NCBI GenBank assembly: GCA_041609895.1
Contig: JBFIPX010000028.1
Span: forward strand, 1 to 24,693
Reading direction: 5' to 3'
Source: JAHHLP01 sp041609895
Lineage (GTDB): Bacteria > Bacteroidota > Rhodothermia > Rhodothermales > JABDKH01
Length of the DNA stretch: 24,693 nt
The translations under genes were made by a program, and so were the position numbers. The notes beneath the pieces were generated by a model. That model had not been told where the DNA came from. It saw only the letters and a program-made list of their open reading frames with translations, and did not search any database. Each line of letters starts with the position of its first letter. Position 1 is the first letter of the stretch. This document shows, piece after piece, positions 1 to 6,472 of the stretch.

Positions 1-671
1 ACTCCGTCCGCATTCGCCGGCAAATCAGTCGCCTGCGCCGGCTGCACTTCTGCCTCCGGCAGACTCCGAAAATACATGACGTCAGCACCGGCGAGAACGA
101 TTGTCGCAACGGTAAGCGCTGAGAACCTGCCAAGAGGACGCGGCTTCGGACCCGATTTGACCTTCAGAGACGATTTCCAATCGTACACGGTCAGCAAGAA
201 CAGGATCGCTACGATCGAAGCCGAAATCAGACAAAGTCGGCAGAATTGGCCGAGCTGGAAGTACTGGATGTACACGAGATAAAGGGAATAGACAAAACCG
301 ATTCCGATAGCCGCTGCCCGAACCTTTTTCCACGTTCCTACCCCTCCGGCCTTTGTGGCTGCTACGAGAAAGCCGAGCCCGGTCAGGCCCAGGTAGAAAA
401 CCAGCCCCCAGATGATATTCGAAACGCCAAACATGGTACCGGCGTCACTCCCGGTGACTGCCTCGCAGTCGACAGCGGTCGTGACCTCAGCGGGATCGGT
501 AAACCCGAAGCACCCGCGGTCGAAGCCGCGACCGCTCTGGATCCACAAGTGAACCACGACCAGTATCCCGAGTAAGCCGAGCACGAAAATCGCTCCGTCG
601 AGCAAAGGTCGGTAGGTTGACAGTCGTTTGACGGATGCCGCCGCATCCTGGGGTTTGGGAGTTTTCGCCAT
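1..671 (-). CDS. Vitamin K epoxide reductase (VKOR) family membrane protein, partial
   Basis: Reading the minus strand from the ATG at 671-669 gives 223 residues open to the window edge, so the C-terminus is missing. Visible features are a hydrophobic helix at about residues 25-44, a periplasmic-loop cysteine pair (C54, C69), the VKOR-like stretch after C69 with S75 and FGVSN at 81-85, further membrane helices at about 86-105 and 119-136, and a CxxC site (C144-R-L-C147) opening the next helix. Another helix at about 184-198 is followed by a Pro/Ala-rich linker. Bacterial VKOR homologues reoxidise DsbA-like thioredoxin-fold proteins using quinone, and many carry a fused C-terminal thioredoxin domain. 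The linker suggests one may lie beyond the edge, but this cannot be seen. The gene diverges from the methyltransferase across about 65 bp. The family call is firm; the fusion is inference. Confidence 0.85.
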   Translation of the reverse strand, partial: MAKTPKPQDAAASVKRLSTYRPLLDGAIFVLGLLGILVVVHLWIQSGRGFDRGCFGFTDPAEVTTAVDCEAVTGSDAGTMFGVSNIIWGLVFYLGLTGLGFLVAATKAGGVGTWKKVRAAAIGIGFVYSLYLVYIQYFQLGQFCRLCLISASIVAILFLLTVYDWKSSLKVKSGPKPRPLGRFSALTVATIVLAGADVMYFRSLPEAEVQPAQATDLPANADG

Positions 672-736
672 TCCGATACTGCAGTTTGGGACGGAGGTGG
701 GCCTGAACGCGGGAACATCTGGAAAGTTTGCGGTGG

Positions 737-1504
737 ATGTTCCATCTCAAGTTCGTATCTAAATCTAGAAAAGAACGCAATCAGTTGCGGAGAAGCGACT
801 ACTCGAAACGCCCGATCCAGCCGGCTCATCTGGAGCGTGCAGACGTTGCGAGGTCCTACGACCGGATCGCTCCAGTACACGACGTCCTTGCCAAGGTCGT
901 CGAACACAAGGCGAGGCAAGCGGCGTTCGAAATGTCTGGGCTGTCGAATGGTGAATCTGTCCTCGAGGTCGCAGTTGGGACGGGGCTGAACATACCTTTT
1001 GTTGCCCAACGGAATCCTGAGGGGCGCTATGTAGGCGTGGACGTAACGCCGAGGATGCTTCGCCGCGCGAAACGCCGGCTTGCCCGAACAGGAGCAGACC
1101 CCCAGCGGTACACTCTAGGCCACGGCGACGCTTACGATCTGCCCTTTAGTGAAGCGTCTTTTGACGTGGCAGTAAATTCGTATATGTTCGACATGCTGCC
1201 GGAAGAGGACTTTCCGATCGTCCTCGGCGAGTTGAAGAGGGTCCTCAAGCCAGGTGGTAGACTGCTTCTGATCAACATGACGCCCGGACCCCGTCTTTAC
1301 CATCAGATATGGGAACAGATCTATCGTCTTCACCCGCCGCTAATGGGTGGTTGCCGCGGGGTTCGGCTGGGACACGCTGTTCGCCATTCCGGACTCGAGC
1401 CGCTGCAAGAAGCCTTCGTGAGTCAATGGACGTTTCCGTCAGAAATCCTACTTTGCAGAAAGCCCGATAGAGATACGTCAGTCCCTCATGCCCTTCGAGA
1501 TTGA
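737..1504 (+). CDS. Class I SAM-dependent methyltransferase (UbiE/Methyltransf_11-like)
   Basis: This 255-residue protein has a Rossmann methyltransferase core. SAM-binding motif I is VLEVAVGTGLN (residues 75-85), followed by the acidic strand VGVDVTP (99-105), GDAYDLPF (130-137) and the post-motif strand LKPGGRLLLIN (170-180). The order and spacing fit small-molecule, lipid or quinone methyltransferases of the UbiE / phosphatidylethanolamine N-methyltransferase type; the substrate cannot be read from the sequence. I chose ATG 737 because GGAAAG lies about 10 bases upstream. A TTG at 728 is an alternative that adds three residues. The first 35 residues are basic and precede the conserved region. 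Its last 17 bases overlap the MscS gene, so the two are probably co-transcribed and translationally coupled. Confidence 0.85.
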   Translation: MFHLKFVSKSRKERNQLRRSDYSKRPIQPAHLERADVARSYDRIAPVHDVLAKVVEHKARQAAFEMSGLSNGESVLEVAVGTGLNIPFVAQRNPEGRYVGVDVTPRMLRRAKRRLARTGADPQRYTLGHGDAYDLPFSEASFDVAVNSYMFDMLPEEDFPIVLGELKRVLKPGGRLLLINMTPGPRLYHQIWEQIYRLHPPLMGGCRGVRLGHAVRHSGLEPLQEAFVSQWTFPSEILLCRKPDRDTSVPHALRD

Positions 1505-2432
1505 CTTCCAGAGCGAGTTTATCCAGCGCCTTCTTCTCGCCGTTGGCGCCTCTATCGTCATTCTGATCATCGTCAAACTTGGTCAGCGCATTGCCAAGCG
1601 GTACGCGACAGATCCGAGCCGCGTCTACTACAGCTCTCGGCTGATCGGAAGAGTCGGCGGCATTGCCATCATTTTGATTTTGGTCACGGTTCTCTCGCCG
1701 CGACTCGGAGATCTGGTCACGGTTCTGACCGTGATCGGTGCGGGTCTTGCCATCGCGATGAGGGAGCTTCTGCTGAATCTGGCCGGGTGGTTCTACGTCA
1801 GCCTGGGCAGCCCATATCGACAAGGCGACCGGATCGAGATCAACGGAATCCAAGGCGACGTCATAGACATCCGCGTGATGCGTACCACGGTGATGGAAAT
1901 CCGTGGTTGGGTGGATGCCGACCAGAGCACAGGTCGGATAGCCCATATCCCGAACGGTTGGACGCTGAGCTTCACCACATACAACTTCACGCGGGGCTTC
2001 AACTTCATCTGGAACGAGTTGCCCATCACGATTTCTTTTCGTTCGGACTGGGAGGCGGCCAGAGAGATCATGCAGTCTTTCGCCGAAGAGTCCACGAAGC
2101 TGGTCGAGCATCAAGCGGCTGACGAGATTCGGCAGATGTCTCGCGAGTTCCTGATCCACTACAGCATCCTGACACCCTTCGTCTACGCGAGGATCGTCGA
2201 TAACGGGGTCCAGCTCACGCTTCGTTACCTGTGTGACGTCCGAAAGAGAAGGGGAACAGAGCACGCGTTAACGGTCAGTATCCTCGACGCATTCCGGAAC
2301 AAGGGAGGGATCGAGCTAGCGTATCCGATGGTCGGGGTTTCCCAGATGCAAGGTCCCCAGTATGGGCCCATGACTGAGCCCACATTCCGTGGGGTCGGAC
2401 AGAATCCCGGTTCAGATACTCCAACCCCTTGA
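1488..2432 (+). CDS. MscS-family mechanosensitive ion channel
   Basis: This 314-residue protein starts at an ATG inside the end of the methyltransferase gene. It has an N-terminal membrane helix (about 12-30), a second one (about 54-70) and the pore-lining amphipathic helix of MscS (about 76-100, VIGAGLAIAMRELLLNLAGW) with its small residues spaced for packing. After that comes the MscS beta-domain signature: a basic/Gly turn (YRQGDRIEINGIQGDV) and VMRTTVMEI, then the IPNG motif. MscS channels open under membrane tension to release solutes on hypo-osmotic shock; some members have other roles. The C-terminal region is soluble and rich in Pro/Thr/Gly at its end. The trp leader begins only 47 bases after its stop. 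Confidence 0.88.
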   Translation: MPFEIDFQSEFIQRLLLAVGASIVILIIVKLGQRIAKRYATDPSRVYYSSRLIGRVGGIAIILILVTVLSPRLGDLVTVLTVIGAGLAIAMRELLLNLAGWFYVSLGSPYRQGDRIEINGIQGDVIDIRVMRTTVMEIRGWVDADQSTGRIAHIPNGWTLSFTTYNFTRGFNFIWNELPITISFRSDWEAAREIMQSFAEESTKLVEHQAADEIRQMSREFLIHYSILTPFVYARIVDNGVQLTLRYLCDVRKRRGTEHALTVSILDAFRNKGGIELAYPMVGVSQMQGPQYGPMTEPTFRGVGQNPGSDTPTP

Positions 2433-2443
2433 CCCCGGATGCC

Positions 2444-2475
2444 TTGATCGGTTTCTGAGAACAGCCGTATCTTGG
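2444..2475 (+). promoter_or_regulatory. Candidate trp operon promoter
   Basis: TTGATC (2444-2449) lies 18 bases before TATCTT (2468-2473), a moderate sigma70-like pair. The same DNA also reads TATCTTGG at 2468-2475, close to the Bacteroidetes -7 box TAnnTTTG, with TTG 21 bases upstream. Either reading places the transcript start near 2480, at or next to the leader-peptide ATG. The position fits a promoter feeding the attenuator, but no transcript evidence is available. A promoter further upstream inside the MscS gene is the alternative. Confidence 0.4.
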
Positions 2476-2479
2476 ACGC

Positions 2480-2557
2480 ATGATGAACCCGACGTCAAAC
2501 TGCAATATGCATTCAACCGCTTGGTGGTGGCACTTCGCCAGCACACGGGCAGGTTAG
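2480..2557 (+). CDS. trpL: trp operon leader peptide with three consecutive Trp codons
   Basis: This is a short frame of 25 codons plus TAG. It starts ATG ATG AAC, and residues 15-17 are Trp-Trp-Trp encoded by TGG TGG TGG at 2522-2530, then His-Phe-Ala and a stop at 2555-2557. Tryptophan is a rare residue, so three in a row directly upstream of trpE and of a rho-independent terminator is the classic signature of a ribosome-mediated attenuation leader. When charged tRNA-Trp is scarce the ribosome should stall on these codons. When it is plentiful the ribosome should reach the stop codon and cover 2541-2554. There is no good Shine-Dalgarno sequence (only GGA at 2474-2476), so initiation may be weak or leaderless. 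An in-frame internal ATG at 2507 is a shorter alternative start. Confidence 0.85.
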   Translation: MMNPTSNCNMHSTAWWWHFASTRAG

Positions 2558-2621
2558 AATTGACGTCTGACGATAGTCGGCTATTACCAGCCCGTTGCTA
2601 CTATAGGCATCGGGCTTTTTT
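2522..2621 (+). promoter_or_regulatory. Ribosome-mediated trp attenuator (mutually exclusive RNA hairpins)
   Basis: Three competing helices can be drawn. The pause hairpin pairs TGGTGGC (2525-2531) with GCCAGCA (2537-2543), with one mismatch, and covers Trp codons 2 and 3. The antiterminator pairs 2541-2554 with 2586-2598: 12 base pairs (core ACGGGC with GCCCGT, flanks GCA with TGC and GGT with ACC) with one bulged C and one A-A mismatch. The terminator pairs 2589-2598 with 2607-2616. Bases 2589-2598 are shared, so antiterminator and terminator exclude each other. A ribosome stalled at 2522-2530 leaves 2541-2554 largely free, allowing antitermination. A ribosome at the stop codon masks it, allowing termination. 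The geometry is seen in the sequence; the regulation is inference from the known enterobacterial mechanism. Confidence 0.85.
2589..2621 (+). terminator. Rho-independent terminator of the trp attenuator
   Basis: AGCCCGTTGC (2589-2598) pairs with GCATCGGGCT (2607-2616) over 10 positions with one T-T mismatch, around an 8-base loop. The stem is followed by an uninterrupted T run at 2616-2621. It lies 30 bases before the trpE start and would end transcription early unless the antiterminator forms. Confidence 0.88.
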
Positions 2622-2650
2622 GTATCCCAGCCAAATACCAAGATCAGCGA

Positions 2651-4159
2651 ATGACCGAGTTCGGCGTCCAGCAAAGCAAGGAGGACTTGAATGCGGCAAT
2701 CATGCGTCATGCTGCCGATCCGAAACGACCGCTCGTGGCCGCCTTGACGCGCACTCTGAGTGCCGACCTGCTCACGCCGGTGGCAGCTTTTCTCGCCCTG
2801 CGGGACAATGGCTCCCACTGCTTCCTCTATGAGAGCGTCGAAGGTGGTGAAAAGCTGGCGCGCTACTCATTCATTGGCCGCAACCCATATTTGATCGTGC
2901 GCGGTGCCGGACGGTCAGTCGTTGTCGAGGAGAACGGCAGGCAGTCACACTTCAGAGATGGCGACATTTTTGACGCGCTGAAATACTACTGTTCGCGATA
3001 CGACGAGATACGATTTCCAGGCCTCCCACGCCTGACTGGCGGCGCCGTCGGCTTCTTCTCGTACGACACAGTCAGACTGATAGAGAATATTCCAGATTCC
3101 AATCCGGACGTTCTGGGGCTCCCCGATGCGCTATGGTGCTTCTACGACACGGTCATCGCATTCGACCACGTAAAGCACCAGATTATCATCATGTCGAATC
3201 TATTCATCGATGATGATTCTGACTTCGACGCGGAGTACGATCGGGCTGCCACACGGATCGACGATGTTGTGCGCGATCTGGCCCACCACCCGAACCTCCC
3301 GGAACCAGTGCGGATGTCCGACGCACCGATGGAGTCGAACTTCGAGAAGAGGGAGTTCTGCGACGCCGTTACCCGCGCAAAGGAATTGATTCGGGAGGGC
3401 GATATCTTTCAAGTGGTCCTCTCGCAGCGATTCTCGAAGCCATACGAGGGAGACGACTTCAACCTGTACCGCGCCTTGCGGCAGGTGAACCCATCGCCCT
3501 ATCTGTTCTATCTTGACCAACCTGGCTTTTCGATTATCGGTTCGTCTCCGGAGCTTTTGGTCAGAGTGGAGAATGGAAGAGCGGAGACGCTTCCCATCGC
3601 CGGCACTCGACCACGGGGCGCGACGACAGAGGAGGATGTCCGCTTGGCAGACGAATTGCTATCTGATCCGAAGGAATTGGCGGAACACGTAATGCTGGTC
3701 GACCTTGGCCGAAACGACCTGAGCCGCGTGTGCAACGACTCAAGCGTGACTGTAGACGACTTTGCCTATGTGGAGCGATTCTCTCACGTGATGCACATTG
3801 TCTCGTCGGTCTCGGGCACGCTGCGACCCGATCAGGACTCGATGGATGCGTTGAAAGCATGTTTTCCGGCCGGTACGGTGTCGGGAGCGCCCAAAGTTCG
3901 AGCGATGGAGATCATTGACTCGATGGAACCGACGCGTCGCGGCGTGTATGCCGGTGCCGTCGGCTACCTGGACTACTCCGGCAACCTCGATACCTGCATC
4001 GCAATCCGAACCATGGTGGCCAAGGACGGCGTCGTTTACGTTCAGGCGGGCGCCGGAATCGTCGCCGACAGTAACCCGGAGGCCGAGTTCGAAGAAACGA
4101 GGAACAAGGCGCGCGCGCTCGATCACGCCATGCAGATCGCGGCGCGGAACCTCATATAG
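2651..4159 (+). CDS. trpE: Anthranilate synthase component I
   Basis: This enzyme makes anthranilate from chorismate, using ammonia from TrpG; it is the first committed step of Trp synthesis. The 502 residues match the usual length of about 500. Near the N-terminus FLYESVEGGEKLARYSFIG (58-76) corresponds to the region that binds feedback-inhibiting Trp (LLES motif, here LYES). The chorismate-binding domain shows EGDIFQVVLSQRF, GSSPELLVR, the PIAGTRPRG turn, ELAEHVMLVDLGRNDLSR, GTVSGAPKVRAM (408-419) and QAGAGIVADSNPE near the end. The ATG at 2651 is 30 bases beyond the attenuator U run, with no strong Shine-Dalgarno sequence. The TAG stop is the first three bases of a 23-bp tandem repeat. Expression should depend on attenuator read-through. 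Confidence 0.97.
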   Translation: MTEFGVQQSKEDLNAAIMRHAADPKRPLVAALTRTLSADLLTPVAAFLALRDNGSHCFLYESVEGGEKLARYSFIGRNPYLIVRGAGRSVVVEENGRQSHFRDGDIFDALKYYCSRYDEIRFPGLPRLTGGAVGFFSYDTVRLIENIPDSNPDVLGLPDALWCFYDTVIAFDHVKHQIIIMSNLFIDDDSDFDAEYDRAATRIDDVVRDLAHHPNLPEPVRMSDAPMESNFEKREFCDAVTRAKELIREGDIFQVVLSQRFSKPYEGDDFNLYRALRQVNPSPYLFYLDQPGFSIIGSSPELLVRVENGRAETLPIAGTRPRGATTEEDVRLADELLSDPKELAEHVMLVDLGRNDLSRVCNDSSVTVDDFAYVERFSHVMHIVSSVSGTLRPDQDSMDALKACFPAGTVSGAPKVRAMEIIDSMEPTRRGVYAGAVGYLDYSGNLDTCIAIRTMVAKDGVVYVQAGAGIVADSNPEAEFEETRNKARALDHAMQIAARNLI

Positions 4160-4225
4160 AACCTTTCGACAACCTCCTGTAGAACCTTTCGACAACCTCC
4201 TGTAGAACCTTTCGACAACCTCTTG
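4157..4225 (+). repeat. Three tandem copies of a 23-bp unit starting on the trpE stop codon
   Basis: The unit begins TAGAACCTTTCGACAACCTC and is 23 bases long. Copies lie at 4157-4179, 4180-4202 and 4203-4225; copies 1 and 2 are identical, and copy 3 differs by one base (C to T) near its end. The TAG of copy 1 is the trpE stop codon. The rest of the 157-base gap to the next gene holds a TTGACG at 4230-4235 followed 19 bases later by AATAAA (4255-4260), a weak promoter-like pair. I see no convincing terminator in it. Confidence 0.95.
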
Positions 4226-4316
4226 AAATTTGACGAAGAAGAGGACACCAAGGGAATAAAACTGCCAGTGCTTTTGTAGCATGGGATCTCGCGGGCAAAA
4301 CAATCGGGTAGCGTAA

Positions 4317-4790
4317 ATGCTGAAGGAACTGTTTCTACAGAAAGGGTGGGCCGGCAAAACGATATCACGGGCCGAGACGATCGATCGACTGAATCCGATC
4401 GTAGAGCGCTTCATTCGTTTGAACTACGCGTATGATGCGGCGGAGCGTGACTGTTCCGATACAGATCTTGCGGCGGGCGTCAAGTCCCTGCAGAAAACCG
4501 CGCGAGCCGATGTAGGGAAGCTGGCTGAGACGATCTTCAGTTGTGGCGGTGTCGCGTACAGCGGCACGAACCTCGAACCTGGCGACTTCTCTGCCGGTCA
4601 TTCCGACGTCGAAATCGTCGACCGTCTGATTGGCGACGAACAGGACTTTCAGCATGCGATTGCCGGCGAGGACGAGATAGAACACCAGATGCGTACAAGG
4701 GCCATCCTGTCGGTAGTCAAATCCAACAGCGATAAGAGGCTGGACTTCCTCCGTGAGATCAACAAGAAAGTCCGGAATCCTCGTGATTGA
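4317..4790 (+). CDS. Uncharacterised 157-aa helical protein within the trp operon
   Basis: I do not recognise this protein securely. It starts at an ATG and ends by overlapping the trpS start. No signal peptide or membrane helix is visible. It is strongly charged and appears almost wholly alpha-helical: helices at about 18-45 (LNPIVERFIRLNYAYDAAER), 48-78 (KSLQKTARADVGKLAETIF), 95-125 (rich in Asp/Glu with EQDFQHAIAGEDEIEHQM) and 126-155. Glu and His residues recurring in long helices recall ferritin-like four-helix bundles, but that is only an impression and metal ligands cannot be assigned. Its position between trpE and trpS, with an 8-base overlap into trpS, suggests co-translation with TrpRS. 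A role in tryptophan metabolism is not shown by the sequence. Confidence 0.7.
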   Translation: MLKELFLQKGWAGKTISRAETIDRLNPIVERFIRLNYAYDAAERDCSDTDLAAGVKSLQKTARADVGKLAETIFSCGGVAYSGTNLEPGDFSAGHSDVEIVDRLIGDEQDFQHAIAGEDEIEHQMRTRAILSVVKSNSDKRLDFLREINKKVRNPRD

Positions 4791-5832
4791 ACAGAAGAAG
4801 ACGCCGGTCCCGTCGACCGGGGCAACTACCTCGTCGACCGAGATCACGACGGTCGTGTCCGGCATTCAGCCTTCGGGAACGCTGCACCTTGGCAACTACT
4901 TTGGCGCCATCCGGCAGCACATCGACCTTCATACGCGTCACGAGGCGTTCTACTTTATTGTCAATTACCACGCGCTCACGACCATAACAGACGCGGAGGC
5001 GCTGCGTCGATACACGCTGGATGCCGCGCTCGATTACCTCGCCCTGGGGTTTGATCCTGACAAGGCTGCACTCTTTCTCCAGAGCGACGTGCCCGAAGTC
5101 ACGGAACTCGCATGGGTTTTCAACAATCTGACGCCCGTATCACTCCTTGAGAAAGGAGTGGCATACAAGGACAAGATCGCGCAGGGCCTGCCGGCTAACG
5201 CCGGTCTTTTCAGCTATCCGGTTCTGCAGGCAGCAGATATCCTCATATATGGTGGTACGCATGTCCCTGTTGGTGCAGATCAAAAGCAGAACATCGAGAT
5301 CTCTCGTGACCTCGCGCAGAAGTTCAACAGTACCTTTTGTCCGGAGGATGATCCTCTGTTTCCGGTACCCGAGCCGCTAATCCTGGACGAGGTCGCGGTA
5401 GTGCCCGGGACCGACGGCCGAAAAATGTCAAAGAGCTACGAAAACACCATCGGTATCTTTGACGAGGGCAAAGTCCTGAAGTCGAGAGTGATGAGCATTG
5501 TGACGGACTCGACTCCTCTCGAGAAGCCCAAAGACCCCGACACATGCAACGTCTTTGCCCTCATTAAGCTTTTCGCGAAGCCCGACGATCGGATCAGGAT
5601 TCGAGACGCCTACCTGCAGGGAGGGTACGGATACGGCCACGCGAAGAAAGAACTGCTGGGCATGATCGACTCGTACTTCGAGTCCGCCCGCAATCGACGG
5701 AGAGAACTGGCGGACCGCCCGGCCTACGTTCTTGACGTACTTAGCGACGGCGCCCGAAAGGCGAGAAAGGCGGCCGCACCATTCATGGAAAGAGTGCGCG
5801 ATCTGACCGGGATTCTTCGAACCCTCGAATAG
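4783..5832 (+). CDS. trpS: Tryptophanyl-tRNA synthetase
   Basis: This class I aminoacyl-tRNA synthetase charges tRNA-Trp with tryptophan in the cytoplasm. With GTG 4783 as the start it has 349 residues. The HIGH-like motif is TLHLGNY (33-39), preceded by VVSGIQPSG, and the KMSKS loop is intact (214-218, in GRKMSKSYEN). Other TrpRS landmarks include YPVLQAADILIY and VPVGADQKQNIE. The frame is open to a GTG at 4753, but that start would add ten residues and overlap the upstream gene by 38 bases. The 4783 start overlaps that gene by 8 bases and leaves an N-terminal tail that is already about 20 residues longer than in E. coli. Being in the trp gene string, its level may follow the same attenuator that senses charged tRNA-Trp. 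Confidence 0.95.
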   Translation: MIEQKKTPVPSTGATTSSTEITTVVSGIQPSGTLHLGNYFGAIRQHIDLHTRHEAFYFIVNYHALTTITDAEALRRYTLDAALDYLALGFDPDKAALFLQSDVPEVTELAWVFNNLTPVSLLEKGVAYKDKIAQGLPANAGLFSYPVLQAADILIYGGTHVPVGADQKQNIEISRDLAQKFNSTFCPEDDPLFPVPEPLILDEVAVVPGTDGRKMSKSYENTIGIFDEGKVLKSRVMSIVTDSTPLEKPKDPDTCNVFALIKLFAKPDDRIRIRDAYLQGGYGYGHAKKELLGMIDSYFESARNRRRELADRPAYVLDVLSDGARKARKAAAPFMERVRDLTGILRTLE

Positions 5833-5866
5833 TGTCTTCCACCTCAACGACTACTTTCTGCACTTC

Positions 5867-6472
5867 GTGATTCTCGTCATCGACAATTACGACTCTTTCA
5901 CCTATAACCTGGTGCATATCGTTGCGCAGTGGGTGGACGAGGTTCCGGTATTTCGAAACGATGCGATTACGCTGGCAGAGATCAGCGACCTCAATCCGAC
6001 CGGGATACTCATATCCCCCGGTCCAGGAAGGCCGGCTGACGCCGGTATCAGCATGGAGGTGATCGACCGCCTTGGAGGTTCCGTACCCATTCTTGGCGTC
6101 TGCCTTGGGCACCAGGCGATCGGCGAGGTCTTCGGTGGTCGGATCGTTCATGCTCCGACTTTGATGCATGGCAAGACCAGTCTGATTCAACACGATGGTC
6201 GCGACATCTTTTCCGGCATTGCACAGGGGTTCACGGCGACCCGGTATCACTCGCTCGTAATTGAACGGAATTCGCTGCCGCAGGTACTCCGCGTCACGGC
6301 TGAGACCGAGGACGGCGTAATAATGGCTGTGCAGCATGAGCAACACGCCATTCATGGCATCCAATTTCATCCGGAGAGCATCCTAACCACCGAAGGACCT
6401 GCGATCGTCCGAAACTGGCTTTCCCGGATCGGAGTCGATACGACCGCAGTGGCTCGCGCGCAGCCTCATTGA
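5867..6472 (+). CDS. trpG: Anthranilate synthase component II (glutamine amidotransferase)
   Basis: This is the 201-residue class I glutamine amidotransferase subunit that supplies ammonia to TrpE. The start is a GTG giving MILVIDNYDSFTYNL, the usual N-terminus of the family. The oxyanion region PGPG is at 51-54, the nucleophile is C79 in LGVCLGHQ, and the catalytic His-Glu pair is H168 and E170 in GIQFHPES. TrpG is not fused to TrpE or TrpD. It lies 34 bases after trpS with no terminator between them. Its stop overlaps the trpD start (TTGA). A dual role with a PabB partner in folate synthesis is possible, but no pabB is seen here. Confidence 0.96.
   Translation: MILVIDNYDSFTYNLVHIVAQWVDEVPVFRNDAITLAEISDLNPTGILISPGPGRPADAGISMEVIDRLGGSVPILGVCLGHQAIGEVFGGRIVHAPTLMHGKTSLIQHDGRDIFSGIAQGFTATRYHSLVIERNSLPQVLRVTAETEDGVIMAVQHEQHAIHGIQFHPESILTTEGPAIVRNWLSRIGVDTTAVARAQPH

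Noticed and set aside
383..1009. A 208-codon minus-strand frame between VKOR and the methyltransferase
   Set aside because: It overlaps the VKOR gene in a different frame on the same strand, and the start of the methyltransferase. The motif-bearing frames win.
1272..2264. A 330-codon open frame on the minus strand over the methyltransferase and MscS genes
   Set aside because: It is opposite two recognisable plus-strand genes. Its translation is rich in Asp/Arg/Gln with no family features, so I treat it as a shadow.
2433..2650. T-box or TRAP-type trp control
   Set aside because: There is no T-box consensus and no series of spaced GAG/TAG triplets. The Trp-codon leader with competing hairpins explains the region better.
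4157..4225. The 23-bp repeats as a CRISPR array
   Set aside because: The units are directly adjacent with no unique spacers, and no cas gene is present.
4230..4260. An internal promoter (TTGACG with AATAAA) ahead of the unknown gene and trpS
   Set aside because: The -10 match is poor and the spacing is 19. I mention it in the repeat entry but do not call it.
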